From Bacteroidales bacterium UBA1187 (lineage in GTDB: Bacteria; Bacteroidota; Bacteroidia; Bacteroidales; Paludibacteraceae), in contig DBYL01000026.1 of NCBI GenBank assembly GCA_002309835.1, positions 6,686 to 17,441 of the forward strand: a stretch of DNA of 10,756 nucleotides, given 5' to 3'. The notes under the pieces are model-generated. The model had not been told where the DNA came from. It was given only the letters and a program-made list of their open reading frames with translations, and ran no database searches. Below, piece after piece: positions 6,776-10,756 of this stretch; position 1 is the stretch's first letter, and every line of letters begins with the position of its first letter. Both the position numbers and the translations under genes were made by a program.

Positions 6776-8478
6776 CCCCAAAAGAGGCATTAAATAAGTA
6801 TTTCGGATACGATGATTTTCGGCCCTTACAGTCGGAAATCATCGCTTCTGTTTTATCGGGACGGGACACCTTGGCACTCATGCCTACCGGTGGCGGAAAG
6901 AGTATCTGTTTTCAGGTACCGGCACTGGTGATGGGTCATGACAACCCGGACCGTCGTTTATGCCTCGTCATCACTCCTCTGATAGCCCTCATGCGTGACC
7001 AGGTGGCGAACCTGCAAGCGCGAGGCATCCATGCCGAAGCGGTCTATACCGGCATGAGTTACGACAAACAACGCGTAGCGTTGGATAACTGCTTGTATGG
7101 GCCTTATCATTTCCTGTATTGCAGTCCTGAACGCCTTGAATCCGAAGAGTTCCGTAAGCGTCTGAAAGACCTGCCTATTGGTCTGATCGCCGTGGATGAG
7201 GCGCATTGTATCTCGCAGTGGGGCTATGATTTCCGTCCTTCCTATCTGAACATCGCGGCGGTGCGAGAGTTATTGCCTGACGTACCTGTATTGGCGCTGA
7301 CAGCAACGGCTACGCCTACCGTTGTAGAAGATATCCAGCGACGCTTAGGTTTCAAGGAGACGAATGTGCTGAAGATGTCTTTCCGTCGCGAGAACCTGCA
7401 ATATGTCGTCCGGAGGACGGATAACAAACCCGAACAGATCGCGCACATCTTATCCAAAGTGCCCGGAAGCGCTATTATTTATGTGCGTAACAGAAAGCGT
7501 TCTCAGGAACTTGCGGAGTGGATAGCCACTACCGGTGAGAGCGTAGATTTCTATCATGCAGGTCTGACTACGCGTGAGCGTAATGAACGTCAAGAGGCAT
7601 GGAAAGAAGGGCGTACACGGGTGATTGTTGCTACAAATGCCTTCGGCATGGGCATCGATAAGGCGGATGTGCGGTTAGTGATCCATCATGATCTGCCTTC
7701 GCATTTAGAGAGTTATTATCAAGAGGCAGGAAGGGCCGGCAGAGACGGTCAGACGGCTTATGCGGTACTGCTATATAACGAGGAAGATAAGGCCAAAGCG
7801 CGCAAACGTGTGATAGACACCTATCCGCCGAAGGAGTTCGTAGAGCAGGTGTATCATAAGACGATGGATTTTCTGCAGATAGGGGCAGGCAGTGGTCTGG
7901 GGCATCGTTTTGCGCTGCACATGGATCAGTTATGTCACGTAATGCACCTGCCGGTGATACAAACCTACTCTGCCCTTCATCTGCTCACGCAGGCCGGATA
8001 TATTGATTTCCAAGAAGAATACGAGACGCAGCCGCGCGTGTGTATTCGTGTACAGCGTGCGCAGTTGGGAGAATACGATCTCTCGTCCACGCAGATTGCG
8101 CTGTTAGACCATCTCATGCGCCATTATTCGGGTATCTTCACAGACCTGCAGTACGTGCGCGAAGCAGATAAACCTGAGGACCACGAGACGCTGGTTTCTT
8201 TGGCGCAGCGCGGCATTGTGACCTATATCCCGCGTAGCGTTGGTTGCTGTCTGACGATGACAAAAGAAAGAGAGGCAGAAATCTACCTCTCTCCCTTGAT
8301 TTACGATGACCGTCAGAAGCGTTTCGCCGAGCAACTTCACGCGATGGTGGAATACGCGGAACAAACGCAATTCTGCCGCGAGCAAGTGTTACTTGCTTAC
8401 TTCGGAGAGACCAGTGCTGTCCCCTGCGGTCATTGCGACGTCTGTCGTGAGATTGCCCGTCGTATCATTGCTGAGTGA
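6772..8478 (+). CDS. recQ: RecQ-family ATP-dependent DNA helicase
   Basis: RecQ is a superfamily 2, 3'-to-5' helicase acting in recombination and repair. Domains seen in the 568 residues: the Q-motif region YFGYDDFRPLQ (10-20), Walker A PTGGGKS (Lys43), DEAH box (142-145) followed by the RecQ signature CISQWGYDFRPSY, SAT-like TATAT, and the arginine-finger motif QEAGRAGRDG (317-326). A winged-helix-like segment of about 150 residues follows. The zinc-binding cysteines come at the very end: C535-x16-C552-x2-C555-x2-C558. That is the spacing of the E. coli zinc module, which in that protein directly follows the second RecA domain. No HRDC domain is present. The start overlaps the gltX stop as ATGA, so it is translationally coupled. 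The last 30 codons, including three zinc cysteines, overlap the convergent DUF748 gene. It may be one of several RecQ paralogues in its genome. Confidence 0.93.
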   Translation: MTPKEALNKYFGYDDFRPLQSEIIASVLSGRDTLALMPTGGGKSICFQVPALVMGHDNPDRRLCLVITPLIALMRDQVANLQARGIHAEAVYTGMSYDKQRVALDNCLYGPYHFLYCSPERLESEEFRKRLKDLPIGLIAVDEAHCISQWGYDFRPSYLNIAAVRELLPDVPVLALTATATPTVVEDIQRRLGFKETNVLKMSFRRENLQYVVRRTDNKPEQIAHILSKVPGSAIIYVRNRKRSQELAEWIATTGESVDFYHAGLTTRERNERQEAWKEGRTRVIVATNAFGMGIDKADVRLVIHHDLPSHLESYYQEAGRAGRDGQTAYAVLLYNEEDKAKARKRVIDTYPPKEFVEQVYHKTMDFLQIGAGSGLGHRFALHMDQLCHVMHLPVIQTYSALHLLTQAGYIDFQEEYETQPRVCIRVQRAQLGEYDLSSTQIALLDHLMRHYSGIFTDLQYVREADKPEDHETLVSLAQRGIVTYIPRSVGCCLTMTKEREAEIYLSPLIYDDRQKRFAEQLHAMVEYAEQTQFCREQVLLAYFGETSAVPCGHCDVCREIARRIIAE

Positions 8479-10212
8479 GTCCGGCTCATCAGCTAACAAC
8501 TCCTGCATTTCCTTTAACTCTGCTTCCGTAAGCGACTTATTGCGGTCGTTGACGCCCATTAACGGACCGAAGAAGACCTTCAGTACGGCACGTCCGATAA
8601 CTTTACGCAAGTTGAACTTCGGGTTCGTCACATCGCCTGATACGGGCACGTCCAGCAAGATGATATCTTGTGCAGAGGTCAGCAGGTTAAAGCCCAGACG
8701 GACCGGAATATTCTTATACGGTGCCTTGGAGAACTTCTCTTTCTTCCCTACCCTCGGATGGTCAATCTCAATGCGGTTATTACCACTGAGTTTGGCATTC
8801 TCCACCTCCATGTGGCTATCCAGCATAAGGATTCCTCCTTCCAGCGGATAACCCGTATAATTGCGGCAGAGCGCACTGAAATCCTCGAGATGTACACCGC
8901 TGATACGCAGATCCATACGCGTATCTTGGGTCTTCAGGTCCAGACCTCCGACAACATCGGCTTTGATCTGACCGTCATTAGGCAGCGTAGCCTGCAGATT
9001 TACGCTATTACGACCGTTGCTGGCAATATTCTGGCCCTTGACATTAAGCGTCTTGATGCTATACGCCCAATCGTTTTTCTTGGAATAGTCATGATACGTG
9101 ATATCATGACCGGTGAGCGTGACGCGTTTTGCCATCCATACAAGCGGTTTGGACGCTTGCTTAGGCGCGGGTGCCACAGTGTCGTTTAGCGACTCGATAG
9201 CACTCGTCTCACGACTCTCCTTCGATTTGATAAGACGCGTGAGGGTATTCCATCCCTCATGCACCTCATAACTGGCCGTAAGGCCCGAAATAGTAAGGCT
9301 ATCGAGGATATACGTATTACGCGCTACATCACCCTTGCTGATCACCATGCGCAACTCTTCAAGCGCCGCGACCTCGTTGTTACGCGAGTCACGCAGGCTC
9401 AGTCCGCTCATCGCGAGATTACCCGTCAGCAGGATATTCGTAATGACATCCAGACTACCGTCCACATGTACGGAACCGTTCACTACGGCTCCCAGACCAC
9501 TAACCGCCAGATAATCCTGCACAAGCGGCAGTACGACATCCGTATGCACGTCATGGAGGTTCAGTTTCACCGCGTAACGGTTAGACTGCAGTTTCATGCC
9601 GGCGATGATACCTACTCGTCCACCCGTAGGAAGACCGAATTCGATACCTGCGTTCGTCTGTGTATTATCGAAATACAGACCCGGTACATGGAGCGAGAGG
9701 TCCTCTAGTTTCCACTGCTTATCGGATATCACATCACGATAGCGAATATTGCTATTATTGATGCGAATATCTTTTAACTTCACCTTCCATCCGCTCTTCG
9801 TGGCGTCTTCGGGTTGAATAGTGTCTTTTTTAGAGAAACGTTCGATGATATCCGAGAAGTTAACTTTGTCGTTGTTTTTGAGGACCTGGCCATTAAAACC
9901 ATCGAGGTGAATATGGCGCAACGTGACGCGTTTGACGACGAGTTGCGGAAGGGCTATTTGGACGTAAAGACGATCGAAAGAGACGAAGTTCGTCTCACCG
10001 TTCAGTTCCTTACACTCGAAGCCGTTGATTGTTACTCCACCCCAGTAGGGATTGATGATAACGCGGTCAACATGTAACTGACGACCGAGGATTTGTTCGC
10101 CGTAGTTATTCACCACATATTTGGCTGCAGGTGAAGCGACGGCAAGGATGAATGCGAAGAGGAGCACTATTGCTAGCGCTCCCCATCCACATATCTTCAG
10201 AATTTTTTTCAT
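8389..10212 (-). CDS. DUF748 / AsmA-like envelope protein
   Basis: This 607-residue protein begins with a single hydrophobic segment (about residues 8-27, GWGALAIVLLFAFILAVA), which should anchor it in the inner membrane with the rest in the periplasm. The body is beta-rich, as in AsmA/TamB-type proteins: repeated strands such as LHVDRVIINPYWGGVTINGF and VTLRHIHLDGFNG. The C-terminal block, about 475-550, with IEIDHPRVGKKE and LDVPVSGDVTNPKF (520-533), matches my memory of the DUF748 pattern. AsmA-superfamily proteins are linked to lipid movement or outer-membrane upkeep; that role is inferred here. Its ATG overlaps the tsf stop as TAATG, so it is probably read through from tsf. The last 29 residues are a Thr/Ser/Asp-rich tail without obvious fold, and they lie antisense to the end of recQ. 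The family call is fairly sure; the substrate is unknown. Confidence 0.8.
   Translation of the reverse strand: MKKILKICGWGALAIVLLFAFILAVASPAAKYVVNNYGEQILGRQLHVDRVIINPYWGGVTINGFECKELNGETNFVSFDRLYVQIALPQLVVKRVTLRHIHLDGFNGQVLKNNDKVNFSDIIERFSKKDTIQPEDATKSGWKVKLKDIRINNSNIRYRDVISDKQWKLEDLSLHVPGLYFDNTQTNAGIEFGLPTGGRVGIIAGMKLQSNRYAVKLNLHDVHTDVVLPLVQDYLAVSGLGAVVNGSVHVDGSLDVITNILLTGNLAMSGLSLRDSRNNEVAALEELRMVISKGDVARNTYILDSLTISGLTASYEVHEGWNTLTRLIKSKESRETSAIESLNDTVAPAPKQASKPLVWMAKRVTLTGHDITYHDYSKKNDWAYSIKTLNVKGQNIASNGRNSVNLQATLPNDGQIKADVVGGLDLKTQDTRMDLRISGVHLEDFSALCRNYTGYPLEGGILMLDSHMEVENAKLSGNNRIEIDHPRVGKKEKFSKAPYKNIPVRLGFNLLTSAQDIILLDVPVSGDVTNPKFNLRKVIGRAVLKVFFGPLMGVNDRNKSLTEAELKEMQELLADEPDSLSNDTTGNLTTDVAMTAGDSTGLSEVSK
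8470..8493. terminator. Hairpin at the recQ stop, possible bidirectional terminator
   Basis: GCTGAGTGAG pairs with CTCATCAGC to give a 9-bp stem with one bulged G and a five-base loop (TCCGG). It straddles the recQ TGA (8476-8478) at the convergent junction, the expected place for a terminator. Neither side has a T-run, so it does not fit an intrinsic terminator well, and it also lies within the coding region of the opposite gene. The pairing is seen directly; the function is a weak inference. Confidence 0.3.
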
Positions 10213-10756
10213 TATTCAGCGGATAATGTGATACGGCGGAAATCTTTGATCTCAACGCCTTTTGCTTTGAGGATGTCTTTGACAAGCTCTTTGTTCTCGC
10301 TCATGATGTAAGCTTGCTCCACGAGCGTGTTCTCTTTGAGGAACTTATTCAGACGTCCTTGAGCGATCATCTCAATCTTCTTAGCCTGAGCAGCGAGGTT
10401 TGCCTCTGCCTCTGCGGGCACTTTAGCGCGGATGTCGCGAGCAACTTGAGCCTGCTCCTCGGTCAACCAACCCTTAGCAGTGTTGGAAGCGATGTGGTCA
10501 TCGCTATCAGCATGAGCCGGGTTGATACCAGCTTTACGCAGCGCGTTCTCAACAGCCTTGTTGATCTCGTCCTGTTTGGTCTTGTCGATAGCTACCTCCA
10601 ACTCGTGCTTCTTAACGTCCTCAGCTACGTGATCAGCGTCAAGAGCGATCGGGCTCATAGCAGCCACCTGCATCGAGATACCGTGAACGGTCTCGTGATC
10701 TGCGCCGTCGTTAGCAGCAACGAGCGAGCTGAGTTTGTTACCCAGGTGGTTGTAAG
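10212..10756 (-). CDS. tsf: Elongation factor Ts, C-terminal part (5' end outside window)
   Basis: EF-Ts exchanges GDP for GTP on EF-Tu during translation. The last 180 residues are visible; the N-terminal UBA-like domain lies beyond the right edge. The frame is open to the window edge, so the ATG at 10673 is internal and not the start. The core-domain pattern is recognisable: YNHLGNKLSSLVAAN followed by HGISMQVAAMSPIALDADHV, and near the end the segment LVEQAYIM, which matches the family's LLeQpfi block. A lysine/alanine-rich stretch between about 10330 and 10620 reads as the coiled-coil part. rpsB would be expected upstream, outside the window. The stop overlaps the DUF748 start as TAATG, so the two are probably on one transcript. 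Confidence 0.93.
   Translation of the reverse strand, partial: YNHLGNKLSSLVAANDGADHETVHGISMQVAAMSPIALDADHVAEDVKKHELEVAIDKTKQDEINKAVENALRKAGINPAHADSDDHIASNTAKGWLTEEQAQVARDIRAKVPAEAEANLAAQAKKIEMIAQGRLNKFLKENTLVEQAYIMSENKELVKDILKAKGVEIKDFRRITLSAE

Noticed and set aside
9089..9109. 8-bp inverted repeat (TCATGATA/TATCATGA) in the DUF748 gene
   Set aside because: It is in the middle of coding sequence, encodes ordinary residues and has no partner copies; chance is the simplest explanation.
1..10756. Mobile element, CRISPR array, tRNA/rRNA, toxin-antitoxin, phage or defence genes
   Set aside because: No transposase, integrase, direct-repeat array, cloverleaf-like sequence or defence motif was seen on either strand; the window is dense core-gene DNA.

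Overview
This 10.8 kb window looks like chromosomal housekeeping DNA from a member of the Bacteroidota, most likely order Bacteroidales. Three things support this: two promoters of the Bacteroidota type (a TTTG-like -33 box, 20 nt, then TACCTTTG); protein sequences that read like Bacteroidales orthologues (Ffh, GltX, FolD, EF-Ts, a large lipoprotein-like M16 peptidase); and scarcity of Shine-Dalgarno sites. Almost every base is coding. The only intergenic stretch longer than a few bases is the 123 bp between ffh and gltX (5084-5206).

Layout. Leftward from 5083 runs a tightly packed four-gene operon: ffh (SRP GTPase), a 160-residue single-pass membrane protein with a natural run of six histidines, folD (one-carbon folate enzyme), and an M16 zinc peptidase that runs off the left edge. 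The junctions are TAATG (1 nt overlap), ATGA (4 nt overlap) and a 4 nt gap. Rightward from 5207 run gltX (glutamyl-tRNA synthetase) and a RecQ-family helicase, joined by an ATGA overlap. The two operons diverge from back-to-back promoters whose -7 boxes and first transcribed bases are almost the same. On the right, the end of tsf (EF-Ts) enters leftward from the right edge and is joined by TAATG to a DUF748/AsmA-like envelope protein. That gene converges on recQ, and the two overlap by 90 bp at their 3' ends.

How the genes work together. Ffh, GltX and EF-Ts serve translation and protein targeting, FolD feeds formyl-tetrahydrofolate to purine and initiator-tRNA formylation, and RecQ serves DNA repair. 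The M16 peptidase, the His-run membrane protein and the DUF748 protein are envelope components that share transcripts with translation genes. I see no mobile element, CRISPR, RNA gene, toxin-antitoxin or defence system, and no convincing undescribed multi-gene system. The points worth a second look are a heptamer-repeat insertion in gltX, the in-register convergent overlap, the C-terminal zinc module of RecQ, the His-run protein, and a palindrome over the gltX promoter.
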